In this document: positions 44,191-56,971 of the stretch, in pieces
How positions within the stretch are numbered: position 1 is the first letter of the stretch
How the letters are laid out: each line of letters begins with the position of its first letter
Notes under the pieces: model-generated
Seen by the model: the letters and a program-made list of their open reading frames with translations, nothing else
Told to the model about the DNA's origin: nothing
Database searches by the model: none
Translations under genes and position numbers: made by a program
Source of the DNA: Ramlibacter pallidus
GTDB taxonomy: Bacteria; Pseudomonadota; Gammaproteobacteria; Burkholderiales; Burkholderiaceae_C
Length of the DNA: 64,000 bases
NCBI RefSeq assembly: GCF_015070875.1
Contig: NZ_JADDIV010000002.1
Location: 827,611-891,610, forward strand
Reading direction: 5' to 3'

Positions 44191-46116
44191 TCAGCGCTGG
44201 CCCGACAGCCGGGTGCTGCGGGCCTGTGCCTCGTTGAGCAGCTTGACGAGCAGCTCCAGCTCCACGGGCTTGGTCAGGTGGGCGTCGAAGCCCGCCTCGC
44301 GCGTGCGGCGCTTGTCGTCGGCGTTGCCGAAGCCGGTCATCGCGACGAAGTAGCAGTGCTGCAGGCCGGCGGCGGTGAAGCGCTTGCGGGTCTCGTAGCC
44401 GTCGAGCCCCGGCATCGCCAGGTCGAGGAACACCATGTCGGGGCGGAAGCGCGCTGCGGCCTCCACGCCGGACGGGCCGTCATACGCCGTCTCGACCGCG
44501 TTGCCCAGCAGCCGCAACACGTCGCTGGCGCTGTCGGCGGCATCGCGGTTGTCGTCTACCACCAGCACGCGGAGGGCGCCCGGCGCAACCTCGGCTTCGG
44601 CCGGCTCGTCCACCTCGGCGGCACCGGCCGCCACCGGCAGCCGGACCGTGAACGTGCTGCCCTGGCCCAGGCCGGGGCTCGTGGCATCCAGGCTGCCGCC
44701 ATGCATCTCGGCCAGGCTGCGCGCCAGCGTGAGGCCGATGCCCAGGCCGCTTTCGGCGCCGGCGGCGCTCGGGCTTTCCGCCTGGACGAACAGCTGGAAC
44801 ACGTTCTGCAGTTGTTCCGGCGTGAGGCCGCGCCCGTTGTCCTCCACCGCGACGTAGGCGAAGCCGTCGTTCTGCGCCACGCGCACCTGGATGCGGCCGT
44901 CCTCGGCGGTGAACTTGGCGGCGTTCACCAGCAGGTTCTGCAGCACCTGCGCCAGCCGGGTCGGATCGCCCTGCACGAAGACGGGATCGGCCGGCTGGTG
45001 CAGCTCGAGCCCGTGGCGGCGTGCCGCGACCAGCGGCCGGACCGTTTCGATCGCGCGCGCCACCACTTCGGACAGGCGCAGCAATTCCTTGCGCAGCTTG
45101 ATCTTCCCGGTCGTCAGCCGGCCGACGTCCAGCAGGTCGTCGACCAGCCGGGTGACGTGCGTGAGCTGCCGGTCGATGACGTCGCGGCAGTTGCGCAGCA
45201 CCGGGCTGGCGAGGTTCTCCAGCTGCATGATCGTGACGGCGTTGCGGATCGGCGCCAGCGGGTTGCGCAGCTCGTGGGCCAGCATGGCGAGGAACTCGTT
45301 CATGCGGCGGCTGGAGCGTTCCAGTTCCTCCAGCCGGCGCCGCTCGCTCATGTCGCGCGTGACCTTCGCGTACCCGCGCAGCTCGCCCTTCGGGTCGCGC
45401 ACGGCGGTGATCACCACGTTGGCCCAGAACAGGGAACCGTCCTTGCGCACGCGCCAGGCTTCGTCCTCGAAGTGGCCCCGGTCGCGGGCGGTCGCGAGCG
45501 CGCGTGCCGGCTTGCCGGACTGCTGGTCTTCCGGGGTGTAGAAGGCGCTGAAGTGCCGGCCGATGATCTCGGAAGCCTCGTAGCCCTTGATCGACGCCGC
45601 GCCCACGTTCCAGCTCCCGACGATGCCCTCCGGCGACAGCATGAAGATCGCGTAGTCGCGCACGCTGTTCACAAGGAGCCGCAAGCGCTCCTCGCTGATG
45701 CGCAGTTCCTCCTCGTGCTCTCGCCGCTCGGTCAGGTCGCGCGTGATCTTGGCGAAGCCGGTGAGCTCGCCCATCGGGCCGTAGAGGGCGGTGATCACCA
45801 CGTTGGCCCAGAACCGCGTGCCGTCCTTGCGCACGCGCCAGCCTTCGTCCTCGAACCGGCCGCGCTGGCGGGCCAGGCGCAGCTCCTCTTCCGGCCAGCC
45901 GGTGGCGACAGCGGCCTCGGGATAGAAGATGGAGAAGTGCTGGCCCAGGATCTCCTCACGCGTGTAGCCCTTGAGCTTCTGCGCGCCGGTGTTCCAGGAC
46001 TGGATGCGCCCGGCCGGGTCCAGCATGAAGATGCCGTAGTCGCTGACGGCCTCGATCAGCAGCTGCATGCGCTGCTCGAGGGTGTTCTCCGGACGGTCGG
46101 CCAGGCTGGATGTCAT
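44191..46116 (-). CDS. Soluble hybrid histidine kinase with two near-duplicate PAS domains and receiver
   Basis: The 641-residue protein has no membrane helices. PAS1 is at about 20-130 and PAS2 at about 145-260; both contain the same core (FEDEGWRVRKDGTRFWANVVITA and FEDEAWRVRKDGSLFWANVVITA are split by one PAS unit), indicating tandem duplication. HisKA has His in MLAHELRNPLAPIRN, HATPase has NLLVNAAKFT, DNGRGL and GLGIGLTLARSLAEMHGG, and a C-terminal receiver has Asp in MVFLDLAMPGLDGYET. I chose the ATG at 46116, which leads directly into the first PAS; upstream residues to 46200 look non-coding. It is a likely cytoplasmic redox or light/ligand sensor. Confidence 0.9.
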   Translation of the reverse strand: MTSSLADRPENTLEQRMQLLIEAVSDYGIFMLDPAGRIQSWNTGAQKLKGYTREEILGQHFSIFYPEAAVATGWPEEELRLARQRGRFEDEGWRVRKDGTRFWANVVITALYGPMGELTGFAKITRDLTERREHEEELRISEERLRLLVNSVRDYAIFMLSPEGIVGSWNVGAASIKGYEASEIIGRHFSAFYTPEDQQSGKPARALATARDRGHFEDEAWRVRKDGSLFWANVVITAVRDPKGELRGYAKVTRDMSERRRLEELERSSRRMNEFLAMLAHELRNPLAPIRNAVTIMQLENLASPVLRNCRDVIDRQLTHVTRLVDDLLDVGRLTTGKIKLRKELLRLSEVVARAIETVRPLVAARRHGLELHQPADPVFVQGDPTRLAQVLQNLLVNAAKFTAEDGRIQVRVAQNDGFAYVAVEDNGRGLTPEQLQNVFQLFVQAESPSAAGAESGLGIGLTLARSLAEMHGGSLDATSPGLGQGSTFTVRLPVAAGAAEVDEPAEAEVAPGALRVLVVDDNRDAADSASDVLRLLGNAVETAYDGPSGVEAAARFRPDMVFLDLAMPGLDGYETRKRFTAAGLQHCYFVAMTGFGNADDKRRTREAGFDAHLTKPVELELLVKLLNEAQARSTRLSGQR

Positions 46117-46218
46117 CGAATCGCGGATTATGGAAACGGGCCTGCCCCCTTGAGGGCGTGGCTTACCGCGAACGCGGCAATGTCCTACAGCCGCACACAT
46201 CGAATGTGCATCTTCGGC

Positions 46219-47136
46219 CTATTCGTCCGACGCCGACGCGGGTTTTGTAGATGCTACAAACCGGCGCGCCGGCCACAGCACCGACGCGATCGCCACCATC
46301 ATCAGCGCCACGGCGGCCCCATCTTGCCAGTGCACCGGTTCGCGCAGCCAGACCGCGCCGCTGAAGACGCCCAGCACCGGGATCATCATCACGCTCAGCG
46401 TCGAGGCCACCGGCGGCAGGCCCTTGGCCAGGAAGGTCCAGGCGGCGTGCGCGAAGCCGAAGATCAGGATCGCGTTGAACAGGATGGCCGCGGTGCTCGT
46501 GCGATCCGGCAGCCGCCACTGGCGCGCCTCGAACATCAGCGCAAGGACCGCCATCACGACGGCCGTGAGCACCGTCATCCAGAACGAGATCGCCAGCGCA
46601 GGCGCGGCCAGGCGCGTGCGGCGCAACTGCTGCGTGCCGAGCGCCCAGCAGGCGGCCGCCACCAGGGCGAGCACCACGCCGTCCGGGCGCCCGGCCAGGT
46701 GCGTGAGTTCGTGCCAGAGGAGCAGGATCACGCCGAGGGCTGCGGCGCTGACGCCGGTCCAGGCGCGGCGCCCCAGTGGGGAGGCGAAGAACAGCGCGCC
46801 GATCACCGCCGAGAAGATCGGCATGGTGTAGCCCAGGATCGCCGCGCGCCCGCTGGAGAGCGTCTGCACCGCGAGGATGATGCAGACGTGCCAGACGAAC
46901 ATGTTGGTGGCGGCCAGCCAGAGCAGCTCCCGCCAGTCCTTGCGCGGGATGCGGAAGGGCACCTTGAGCACCAGCAGGCCGAGGGCCAGCACCGGAAGGC
47001 CCAGCCACATCGACAGCGCGCGGAAGGTGAGCGGCGGGTAGTGGGTCACGCCCAGCTTCATGACCGGCCAGTTGACGCCCCACACGAGGGTCAGGAGCAC
47101 GAGGATGGTCAGCTGCTGGCGCGACAGGGCATGCAT
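46219..47136 (-). CDS. DMT-superfamily (EamA) transporter
   Basis: The 305-residue protein has ten helices ([30 protein letters not shown] is the family N terminus; [18 protein letters not shown] starts repeat 2). The start at 47136 matches family length; upstream in-frame codons overlap the pyrF promoter and coding region. It is divergent from pyrF. The substrate is unknown. Confidence 0.88.
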   Translation of the reverse strand: MHALSRQQLTILVLLTLVWGVNWPVMKLGVTHYPPLTFRALSMWLGLPVLALGLLVLKVPFRIPRKDWRELLWLAATNMFVWHVCIILAVQTLSSGRAAILGYTMPIFSAVIGALFFASPLGRRAWTGVSAAALGVILLLWHELTHLAGRPDGVVLALVAAACWALGTQQLRRTRLAAPALAISFWMTVLTAVVMAVLALMFEARQWRLPDRTSTAAILFNAILIFGFAHAAWTFLAKGLPPVASTLSVMMIPVLGVFSGAVWLREPVHWQDGAAVALMMVAIASVLWPARRFVASTKPASASDE

Positions 47137-47167
47137 GGGCGGATTGTGGCGCCTCCTAAAATGGGGG

Positions 47168-47995
47168 ATGACCTTCCTCCAGATGCTGCAGGGCGCGCAG
47201 GAGCGCAACGCTTCCATGCTGTGCGTGGGGCTCGATCCCGAGCCCACCCGCTTCCCCGCCGGCCTGAAGAACGATGCGCAGCGCATCTTCGACTTCTGCG
47301 CGAAGGTCGTCGACGCGACCGGCGACCTGGCGATCGCCTTCAAGCCGCAGATCGCCTATTTCGCCGCGCACCGCGCCGAGGGGCAGCTGGAGCAGCTGAT
47401 GCGGCACCTGCGCGCCAGCTTCCCGCACGTGCCGGTGATCCTCGACGCCAAGCGGGGCGACATCGGTTCGACCGCGGAGCAGTACGCGCGCGAGGCCTTC
47501 GAGCGCTACGGCGCCGATGCGGTGACCCTGTCGCCGTTCATGGGCTTCGATTCCGTGCAGCCCTACCTGAGGTACGAGGGCAAGGGCGCGTTCCTCCTGT
47601 GCCGCACGTCCAATCCCGGCGGCGACGACCTCCAGAACCAGCGCCTCGCCACGGTCGAGGGCCAGCCGCTGCTGTACGAGCACGTGGCGAAGCTCGCACA
47701 GGGCCCCTGGAACCTGAACGGACAGCTGGGGCTGGTGGTGGGGGCCACCTACCCGGCGGAGATCGAGCGGGTGCGCGCAATCGCGCCCAACCTGCCGCTG
47801 CTGATCCCGGGCGTCGGGGCGCAGGGCGGGGACGCGGTGGCGACGGTGCGCGCGGGCTGGCGCGCCGGCGCGCCCATCATCGTGAACTCCTCGCGGGCGA
47901 TCCTCTATGCATCGCCGGGCGAGGACTTCGCGGCAGCCGCGCGGCGCGAGGCGATGCGCACGCGCGAGCTGCTGGAAGCGGCCAAGGCCGCTTAA
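47168..47995 (+). CDS. pyrF: Orotidine 5'-phosphate decarboxylase PyrF (type 2)
   Basis: This 275-residue TIM-barrel enzyme makes UMP from OMP. The catalytic motif [15 protein letters not shown] is of the longer type-2 subfamily; others are [22 protein letters not shown] and [12 protein letters not shown]. It stands alone with a 31-bp spacer to the divergent transporter. The stop overlaps the opposing GlsB-type gene in a shared TTAA. Confidence 0.96.
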   Translation: MTFLQMLQGAQERNASMLCVGLDPEPTRFPAGLKNDAQRIFDFCAKVVDATGDLAIAFKPQIAYFAAHRAEGQLEQLMRHLRASFPHVPVILDAKRGDIGSTAEQYAREAFERYGADAVTLSPFMGFDSVQPYLRYEGKGAFLLCRTSNPGGDDLQNQRLATVEGQPLLYEHVAKLAQGPWNLNGQLGLVVGATYPAEIERVRAIAPNLPLLIPGVGAQGGDAVATVRAGWRAGAPIIVNSSRAILYASPGEDFAAAARREAMRTRELLEAAKAA

Positions 47996-48255
47996 CGCAC
48001 GCGGGTGTGCGAGCGGCCGCGCACCATGCTGACGATGAACAGCAGCACGATCGCGCCGATCACCGAGGCGATCCAGCCGGCCGGCTCGCCCGCGGTGTAG
48101 AGGCCCATCGCCTGGCCCGCGAAGCCGGCCAGGAAGGCGCCGGCGATACCCACCAGCGTCGTCAGGATGATGCCCATGCGGTCGTTGCCCGGCTTCAGCG
48201 CGCGGGCGATCAGGCCCACGATGAAGCCTACGATGATCATGGTGATGATTTCCAT
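47992..48255 (-). CDS. GlsB/YeaQ/YmgE-family stress-associated membrane protein
   Basis: The 87-residue protein has three short glycine-rich helices ([56 protein letters not shown]). This is the transglycosylase-associated/YeaQ family, linked to general stress in other bacteria. The start ATG at 48255 has GGGAGAAACTGC upstream. It is convergent with pyrF. Confidence 0.9.
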   Translation of the reverse strand: MEIITMIIVGFIVGLIARALKPGNDRMGIILTTLVGIAGAFLAGFAGQAMGLYTAGEPAGWIASVIGAIVLLFIVSMVRGRSHTRVR

Positions 48256-48365
48256 GCAGTTTCTCCCTTTGGTTTGTGGTTGACCTGGGAGGGATCGTAG
48301 GGAAACCGCCGGGGGCGGCCTTGTAGGCTGCGATGGCGTCCGCGCGCAGGCGGGCGCCCATCGCT

Positions 48366-51284
<2,919 letters not shown>

Positions 51285-51342
51285 GATAGGCCGACACGGC
51301 CATCGGGGCGAGCACCCCGCCGGCAAAGCCTCGGCCGGGCCC

Positions 51343-52110
51343 CTATTCGAAGCGGTTGCCGAGCCGCCCGATGCCCGGGATCTCCACTTCGACCGTGCTC
51401 CCCGGCTTCATCGAGCCGACGCCGACCGACGTGCCGCACAGGATGACGTCGCCCGGCAGCAGGGTCATGTCCCGCGAGATCAGGCTCACCAGCTGCGCGA
51501 CGGAAAAGCGCATGTCCGAGATCGGATAGTCCTGCCGCACCTGGCCGTCGAGCAGGGTGCGCACCTGCAGCGTCGCCGGGTCCAGGCCGCTCGCCACGCA
51601 CGGCCCGAAAGGGCAGAACGTGTCGAAGCTCTTGGCGCGCACCCACTGCGGGAAGGAGGGGTCGCGGTGCAGGATGTCGGCCACGGTGACGTCGTTGGCG
51701 CAGGTGTAGCCGAACACGTGGGCCATCGCGGCATCCTCCCGGACGTCCTTCGCCGTGCGGCCGATCACGATGCCCAGCTCGCCTTCGAACACCACCTTCA
51801 CGCCGCCGCCGGGATGACGGATGGTGCCGCCCGGTGCCAGGTAGGAATTCGGTGTCTTCACCAGGTACAGCGGTTCCGCCGGCGCGTCGAGCTTCAGCTT
51901 GTCGCCCAGTGCCTGGAAGTTGTTCCAGAGGGCGATGACCTTGGAGGGCTGGACCGGCGTCAGCAAGCGCACGTCCGCCAGGCTGGCGGTGCGGTCGCCC
52001 CGCTCCGGATAGTCGAACAGGTTGCCGTGCCAGAAGCGCACGCGGCTGCCTTCGAGCGTGCCGAAGCGTTCGGTGCCGTCGTGCACGAAGCGCATCCAGT
52101 GCTGTTGCAA
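51343..52110 (-). CDS. Fumarylacetoacetate hydrolase-family protein
   Basis: This FAH-fold enzyme has about 255 residues. The metal-binding acidic motif is [25 protein letters not shown] and [16 protein letters not shown] are also present. Members hydrolyse or decarboxylate acyl-pyruvate-type substrates. I prefer the TTG at 52110, which has AGGAGA about 5 nt upstream; the ATG at 52095 ([12 protein letters not shown]) is the alternative with no ribosome site. It lies 108 bp downstream of gcl on the same strand and may be in its operon. A glyoxylate-related role is unproven. Confidence 0.85.
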   Translation of the reverse strand: MQQHWMRFVHDGTERFGTLEGSRVRFWHGNLFDYPERGDRTASLADVRLLTPVQPSKVIALWNNFQALGDKLKLDAPAEPLYLVKTPNSYLAPGGTIRHPGGGVKVVFEGELGIVIGRTAKDVREDAAMAHVFGYTCANDVTVADILHRDPSFPQWVRAKSFDTFCPFGPCVASGLDPATLQVRTLLDGQVRQDYPISDMRFSVAQLVSLISRDMTLLPGDVILCGTSVGVGSMKPGSTVEVEIPGIGRLGNRFE

Positions 52111-52218
52111 GCGGTTCTCCTGGCGCCGGGTGGGCAGTGCACGCAATCTATGCGGGCCGGTCGCCGGGCGGAAGTCAAAGTTATTGATGGTTTGCCCAAG
52201 CGATGCTGATGCGCGGTG

Positions 52219-54015
52219 TCAGGCGAGCAGCCCCGCGAGCTCCAGCCCGGCGCGGCCGTCCGGGTGGCGGCAGTCGATCTCCTCGAACTCCACGACCTGG
52301 TCGATCTCGGTGCCCATCGCCACGTTGGTCACCTTCTCCAGGATCACCTCCACCACCACCGGCACGCGGCAGCGCCGGGCGAGCGCCTGCGCTTCCGCCA
52401 GCGCGGGCCGGATCTTCTCCGGGTCGGTCACCCGCAAGGCCTGGCAGCCGAGTCCGCGCACGACGGTCTGGTGGTCCACGCCGTAGCCGCGCACGTCCGC
52501 CTCGTCGGCGGGCATGTTCTGGTTCTCGAACGCCAGCTGCACGCAGTAGTCCATCGCGAAGTTGCGCTGCGCCTGGCGGATCAGCCCGAGGTAGCTGTTG
52601 TTCACCAGGACGTGCACGTAAGGCAGCCGGAACTGCGCGCCGACGGCGAGTTCCTCGATGAGGAACTGGAAGTCGTAGTCCCCGGAGAGGCCGACCACGG
52701 TGCGCGTCGGGTCCGCGGCCACCACGCCCAGCGCCGCGGGGATCGTCCAACCGAGCGGGCCGGCCTGGCCGCAGTTGATCCAGCGGCGCGGCCCGTACAC
52801 GTGGAGGAACTGCGCCGCGCCGATCTGCGACAGGCCGATGCTCGCCACGTACGTCGTGTCGCGCGGGAAGACGGCGTTCATCTCCTCGTACACGCGCATA
52901 GGCTTGACCGGCACCTGCTCGAAGTGCGACTTGCGCAGCATCAGCCGCTTGCGTTCGGCGCAGCGACGCGCCCAGTCGCCGAAGTCCGGCCAGCGGCCGG
53001 CTGCGCGGCGCTCGCGCGCCACCTGCACGAACAGGGCCAGGGCCGCATGCGCATCGCTCACGATGCCGAAGTCGGGCATGAAGACGCGCCCGATCTGCGT
53101 CGGCTCGATGTCCACGTGCACGAACCTGCGGTCCTTGCAGTAGACCTCCAGCGAACCGGTGTGCCGGTTCGCCCAGCGGTTGCCGATGCCCAGCACGAAA
53201 TCGCTGGCGAGCATCGTGGCGTTGCCGTAGCGGTGGCTGGTCTGCAGGCCGCACATGCCGGCCATGAGGGCGTGGTCGTCGGGGATGCTGCCCCACCCCA
53301 TGAGCGTCGGGATGACGGGCACGCCCGTCAGCTCGGCAAACTCCACCAGCAGGTCGCCGGCATCGGCATTGATGACGCCGCCGCCGGCCACGATCAGCGG
53401 CCGTTCGGCAGCGGCCAGCATGTCCAGCGCCTTCTCCACCTGCTTGCGGCTCGCCGCGGGCTTGTAGACGGGCAGCGGCTCGTAGGCGTCGATGTCGAAT
53501 TCGATCTCCGCCATCTGCACGTCGAACGGCAGGTCGACCAGCACCGGGCCGGGCCGTCCCGAGCGCATCAGGTGGAAGGCCTGCTGGAACACCTGCGGCA
53601 CCTGCGCCGGTTCGCGCACGGTCACCGCCCACTTCGTCACCGGCCGGGCGATCGACTCGATGTCCACCGCCTGGAAGTCCTCCTTGTACAGGCGGGCACG
53701 CGGCGCCTGCCCGGTGATGCACAGGATCGGCGTGCTGTCGGCGCCGGCGGAGTAGAGGCCCGTGATCATGTCGGTGCCGGCCGGGCCGGAGGTCCCGATG
53801 CACACGCCGATGTTGCCGGCGCGGGCGCGGGTGTAGCCCTCGGCCATGTGCGAGGCCGCCTCGACGTGGCGCGCCAGGATGTGCGCGATGGTCTGGCGCT
53901 CGCGCAGCGCCGAATACAGCGGGTTGATCGCCGCGCCGGGGACGCCGAAGGCCTGCGACACGCCCTCCTTCTCCAGCACCAGCACGGCCGCCATGCATGC
54001 CTTCATCCTTGCCAT
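52219..54015 (-). CDS. gcl: Glyoxylate carboligase (tartronate-semialdehyde synthase)
   Basis: This 598-residue ThDP/FAD enzyme joins two glyoxylates to tartronate semialdehyde with loss of CO2. It is close to E. coli Gcl along its length, e.g. [34 protein letters not shown] and [17 protein letters not shown]. In most ThDP enzymes a Glu activates the cofactor; Gcl has Val at that position, and the ARHVE segment here agrees. The ThDP pyrophosphate motif GDYDFQF...NNSYLGLI is intact. AAGGAG precedes the ATG. Hyi and GlxR, its usual neighbours, are absent; a LysR gene is divergent. Confidence 0.95.
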   Translation of the reverse strand: MARMKACMAAVLVLEKEGVSQAFGVPGAAINPLYSALRERQTIAHILARHVEAASHMAEGYTRARAGNIGVCIGTSGPAGTDMITGLYSAGADSTPILCITGQAPRARLYKEDFQAVDIESIARPVTKWAVTVREPAQVPQVFQQAFHLMRSGRPGPVLVDLPFDVQMAEIEFDIDAYEPLPVYKPAASRKQVEKALDMLAAAERPLIVAGGGVINADAGDLLVEFAELTGVPVIPTLMGWGSIPDDHALMAGMCGLQTSHRYGNATMLASDFVLGIGNRWANRHTGSLEVYCKDRRFVHVDIEPTQIGRVFMPDFGIVSDAHAALALFVQVARERRAAGRWPDFGDWARRCAERKRLMLRKSHFEQVPVKPMRVYEEMNAVFPRDTTYVASIGLSQIGAAQFLHVYGPRRWINCGQAGPLGWTIPAALGVVAADPTRTVVGLSGDYDFQFLIEELAVGAQFRLPYVHVLVNNSYLGLIRQAQRNFAMDYCVQLAFENQNMPADEADVRGYGVDHQTVVRGLGCQALRVTDPEKIRPALAEAQALARRCRVPVVVEVILEKVTNVAMGTEIDQVVEFEEIDCRHPDGRAGLELAGLLA

Positions 54016-54097
54016 CCGATCGCTCCTTCAGTGGGGAAGGCGGCCATGATTGAGCCGGGCGCCGCTTCGTGGAAGACTGCGCCTGCGCATTTGCCTT

Positions 54098-54112
54098 ATT
54101 CCGCGCCGGAAT
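54098..54112. promoter_or_regulatory. LysR-type operator candidate between gcl and lysR
   Basis: ATTCCG-CGC-CGGAAT is a perfect inverted repeat containing the T-N11-A signature of LysR-type binding sites (T at 54099, A at 54111). It sits in the 133-bp divergent promoter region, 36 bp before the regulator start and about 85 bp before gcl. Confidence 0.6.
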
Positions 54113-54148
54113 GGCGCGCACCGGGCCGTCGTGGCCTGATGGAGTTCC

Positions 54149-55057
54149 ATGGACCGCCTGCAAGCCATCCGGCTCTTCGTTCGCGTCGTCGACCTCGGGT
54201 CGTTCAGCAAGGCCGCGGCCGACCTCGGCATCGGCCAGCCGTCGGCCACCAAGCAGGTCGCGCAGATGGAGAAGGAGCTCGGCGCCCGGCTGCTGCACCG
54301 GTCCACCCATGGCGTGAGCCCCACCGAGATCGGCGGGCTGTACTACGAGAAGTGCAAGCTGATCGTGCACCACGCCGACGAGGCGGACAACCTGGCGGCG
54401 CTGCTGCAGTCGCGCGTGCAGGGCGGGCTGCGCATCAACACCTCGGTGGCCTTCGGCCGCCGCGTGCTCGCGCCGCTGGTGATGCAGTTCATGGAGCTGC
54501 ATCCGCAACTGCAGGTGGACCTGACGGTGGACGACCGCTACGTCAACCTGGTGGAGCAGGGCATCGACGTCGCGATCCGCATGGGGCGGCTCGCCGATTC
54601 CACCCTGGGCGCCCGCTACCTGGGCACCAACCCCTGGGTGCTAGTCGCCGCGCCGGAGTACCTGGCCCGGCGCGGCCGGCCGGCGGAGCCGGCCGCACTG
54701 GCAAGCCACGACGCGCTGGTCTACACCACGGTGCAGGGCGATGCGCGCTGGCATTTCACCGGCCCGCAGGGCCGCGTGGAGGTCGTGCCGGTGAAGGGCT
54801 TCCTGCGCTCCAACAACCTGTCGACGCTGCTGGCCGCCGTCCGCAAGGGCATGGGCGTCGCCGTGCTGCCCCGGTACGTGGCGCACAAGTCCGTCGCGAC
54901 GGGGGCGTTGCAGCCGCTGCTGCCGGACTGGTCGCTGCCCGCCCAGGAGATCCACGCCGTCTTCCCCTCGCCGAGCCTGGTGCCGGCCAAGGTCAGCCGT
55001 TTCGTGGACTGGCTGCAGGGACGCTTCGGCCCCTCGTGGTGGGCCACGCTGGACTGA
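54149..55057 (+). CDS. LysR-family transcriptional regulator
   Basis: The 302-residue protein has an N-terminal winged helix (LQAIRLFVRVVDLGSFSKAAADLGIGQPSATKQVAQMEKELGARLLHR spans about residues 4-51) and a periplasmic-binding-fold effector domain (GLRINTSVAFGRRVLAPLV onward). It is divergent from gcl with an inverted repeat between them, so it most likely controls gcl and the FAH gene. The effector is unknown, plausibly glyoxylate or a relative. Confidence 0.92.
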   Translation: MDRLQAIRLFVRVVDLGSFSKAAADLGIGQPSATKQVAQMEKELGARLLHRSTHGVSPTEIGGLYYEKCKLIVHHADEADNLAALLQSRVQGGLRINTSVAFGRRVLAPLVMQFMELHPQLQVDLTVDDRYVNLVEQGIDVAIRMGRLADSTLGARYLGTNPWVLVAAPEYLARRGRPAEPAALASHDALVYTTVQGDARWHFTGPQGRVEVVPVKGFLRSNNLSTLLAAVRKGMGVAVLPRYVAHKSVATGALQPLLPDWSLPAQEIHAVFPSPSLVPAKVSRFVDWLQGRFGPSWWATLD

Positions 55058-55196
55058 GCGCTGCAGAGCCTCGCGGGACGGCCCGCCGCAGCCCCGCCCC
55101 GGATGCCGGAGAATGCGGGGTTTGCCGGCACCGCCCGGCCTGCCGTTTGCTTCCGCCGCCTCCGTGACCCCTTCCCCCTCCGTTCCGTCCAGCCGC

Positions 55197-56405
55197 ATGA
55201 CGCCGGCCGAGCGCCGCTCCAGCGCCTCGCTGGCGACGATCTTCGCCGCGCGCATGCTCGGCCTGTTCCTGGTGCTGCCGGTGTTCGCGCTCGAGGCCGC
55301 CCGCTACCCCGGCGGCGGCGATCCCGCGCTGGTGGGCCTCGCCATGGGCATCTACGGCCTGACGCAGGGCCTGCTGCAGATCCCCTTCGGCATGGCGTCC
55401 GACCGGTTCGGCCGCAAGAAGGTGATCGTGATCGGCCTGGTGGTGTTCGCCGCCGGCAGCTTCATCGCCGCGGCCGCGCCGTCGCTGGGCTGGCTGATCG
55501 CCGGCCGCTCGCTGCAGGGCGCGGGCGCCGTGTCGGCGGCGGTCACGGCGCTGCTGGCGGACCAGACGCGGGACAGCGTCCGGACCAAGGCCATGGCGCT
55601 GGTGGGCGCCAGCATCGGCCTGATGTTCGCGCTGTCGCTGGTGCTGGCGCCCGTGCTCGCGGCCGCCGTCGGCCTGGCGGGGCTGTTCGCCATGACGGGC
55701 GTGCTGGCGCTGGCGTGCATCGCCGTCATCCTGTGGTGGACGCCGCCGGCTCCGCAGCAGCACGCCGACGTGCCGCGCGGCCGCCTGGCGGACGTGCTGC
55801 GCCACGGCCCGCTGCTGCGCCTGGACGTGGGCGTGTTCGTGCTGCACGCCGTGCAGCTGGCGATGTGGGTGGCGGTGCCGGCGCTGCTGGTGCAGGCCGG
55901 CCTCGACAAGGCGTCCCACTGGATGGTGTACCTGCCCGGCGTGCTCGCTTCCTTCGTGGTCATGGGGGCGGTGGTGTTCCCGCTGGAGCGGCGCGGCTAC
56001 CTTCGTGCCGTGTTCCTAGCCGCGATCGGCCTCGTGCTGCTGGTGCAGCTGGGCCTGCTGGCCACGTCCTGGCGGCCGGGCGTGGCGGCCCTGGCCTTGT
56101 GGCTGTTCCTGTTCTTCTGCGGCTTCAACATCCTGGAGGCCACCCAGCCGAGCCTGGCCTCGCGCGTGGCGCCGCCCGGCGCCCGGGGCGCGGCCCTCGG
56201 TGTGTACAACACCCTCCAATCGCTGGGATTTTTTGCCGGCGGCGCGGTCGGCGGCTGGCTGGCGCGGGACGTTGGCCATGCGGGCCTGTTCGGCGCCTGC
56301 GCGGTCCTGATGCTGGTGTGGCTGGTGGTCGCCTGGCCCATGCGCGCGCCGCAGGCCCGCCAGTCGGCCGAGGAAGTGCTGGCCGACGAGGCCCAGGCGA
56401 CATAA
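55197..56405 (+). CDS. MFS transporter (Bcr/YajR-like)
   Basis: The 402-residue, 12-helix permease has the MFS loop motif GMASDRFGRKKVIVIGLVVF. The start at 55197 (MTPAERRSS) avoids a low-complexity upstream extension to 55113. It occupies the place of the MFS gene normally found between uvrA and ssb in Proteobacteria. ssb follows after 27 bp. The substrate is not inferable. Confidence 0.88.
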   Translation: MTPAERRSSASLATIFAARMLGLFLVLPVFALEAARYPGGGDPALVGLAMGIYGLTQGLLQIPFGMASDRFGRKKVIVIGLVVFAAGSFIAAAAPSLGWLIAGRSLQGAGAVSAAVTALLADQTRDSVRTKAMALVGASIGLMFALSLVLAPVLAAAVGLAGLFAMTGVLALACIAVILWWTPPAPQQHADVPRGRLADVLRHGPLLRLDVGVFVLHAVQLAMWVAVPALLVQAGLDKASHWMVYLPGVLASFVVMGAVVFPLERRGYLRAVFLAAIGLVLLVQLGLLATSWRPGVAALALWLFLFFCGFNILEATQPSLASRVAPPGARGAALGVYNTLQSLGFFAGGAVGGWLARDVGHAGLFGACAVLMLVWLVVAWPMRAPQARQSAEEVLADEAQAT

Positions 56406-56432
56406 TCTGCCCAAACCGGAAGAGGACCCCCC

Positions 56433-56939
56433 ATGGCATCCGTCAACAAAGTCATCATCGTCGGCAACCTCGGGCGCGACCCGGAGATGCGCACCTTCCC
56501 CAGCGGCGACCGCGTCGCCAACGTCACCATCGCCACCACCGACCGCTGGAAGGACAAGACGAGCGGCGAGATGAAGGAAGCCACCGAGTGGCACCGCGTC
56601 GTGTTCAACGGCCGGCTGGCCGAGATCGCCGGCGAATACCTGCGCAAGGGCTCGCAGGTCTACGTCGAAGGCAGCCTGCGCACGCGCAAGTGGACCGACA
56701 AGGACGGCATCGAGAAGTACACGACCGAGATCCGCGCCGACCAGATGCAGATGCTGGGCAGCCGCCAGGGCATGGGTGCCCCCGCGGGCGGCGGCGACGA
56801 CGATGGCGGCTACGGCGACAGCGCGCCCCGCCGCTCCGCCCCGCCGAGCCGGGCCCCGGCGCCCGCTGCCGGCGCGCGCGCGCCCGCGTCGAAGCCCGCT
56901 TCCGGCTTCGACGACATGGACGACGACATCCCCTTCTGA
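56433..56939 (+). CDS. ssb: Single-stranded DNA-binding protein
   Basis: The 168-residue SSB has an N-terminal OB fold ([49 protein letters not shown]). A Gly/Ala/Pro-rich disordered linker at about residues 112-155 leads to the acidic tip DMDDDIPF that recruits partner repair proteins. AAGAGGA precedes the ATG. It is downstream of an MFS gene, as in the conserved uvrA-MFS-ssb neighbourhood. Confidence 0.97.
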   Translation: MASVNKVIIVGNLGRDPEMRTFPSGDRVANVTIATTDRWKDKTSGEMKEATEWHRVVFNGRLAEIAGEYLRKGSQVYVEGSLRTRKWTDKDGIEKYTTEIRADQMQMLGSRQGMGAPAGGGDDDGGYGDSAPRRSAPPSRAPAPAAGARAPASKPASGFDDMDDDIPF

Positions 56940-56971
56940 GCTTCCTGGGCCCGGGCCCCGCCGGGCCGCCG

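Noticed and set aside
43615..48300. Plus-strand open frame of more than 1500 codons
   Set aside because: It is antisense to the GAF, hybrid kinase and DMT genes and runs out of frame through pyrF; low-complexity sequence and no domain. An artefact of GC bias.
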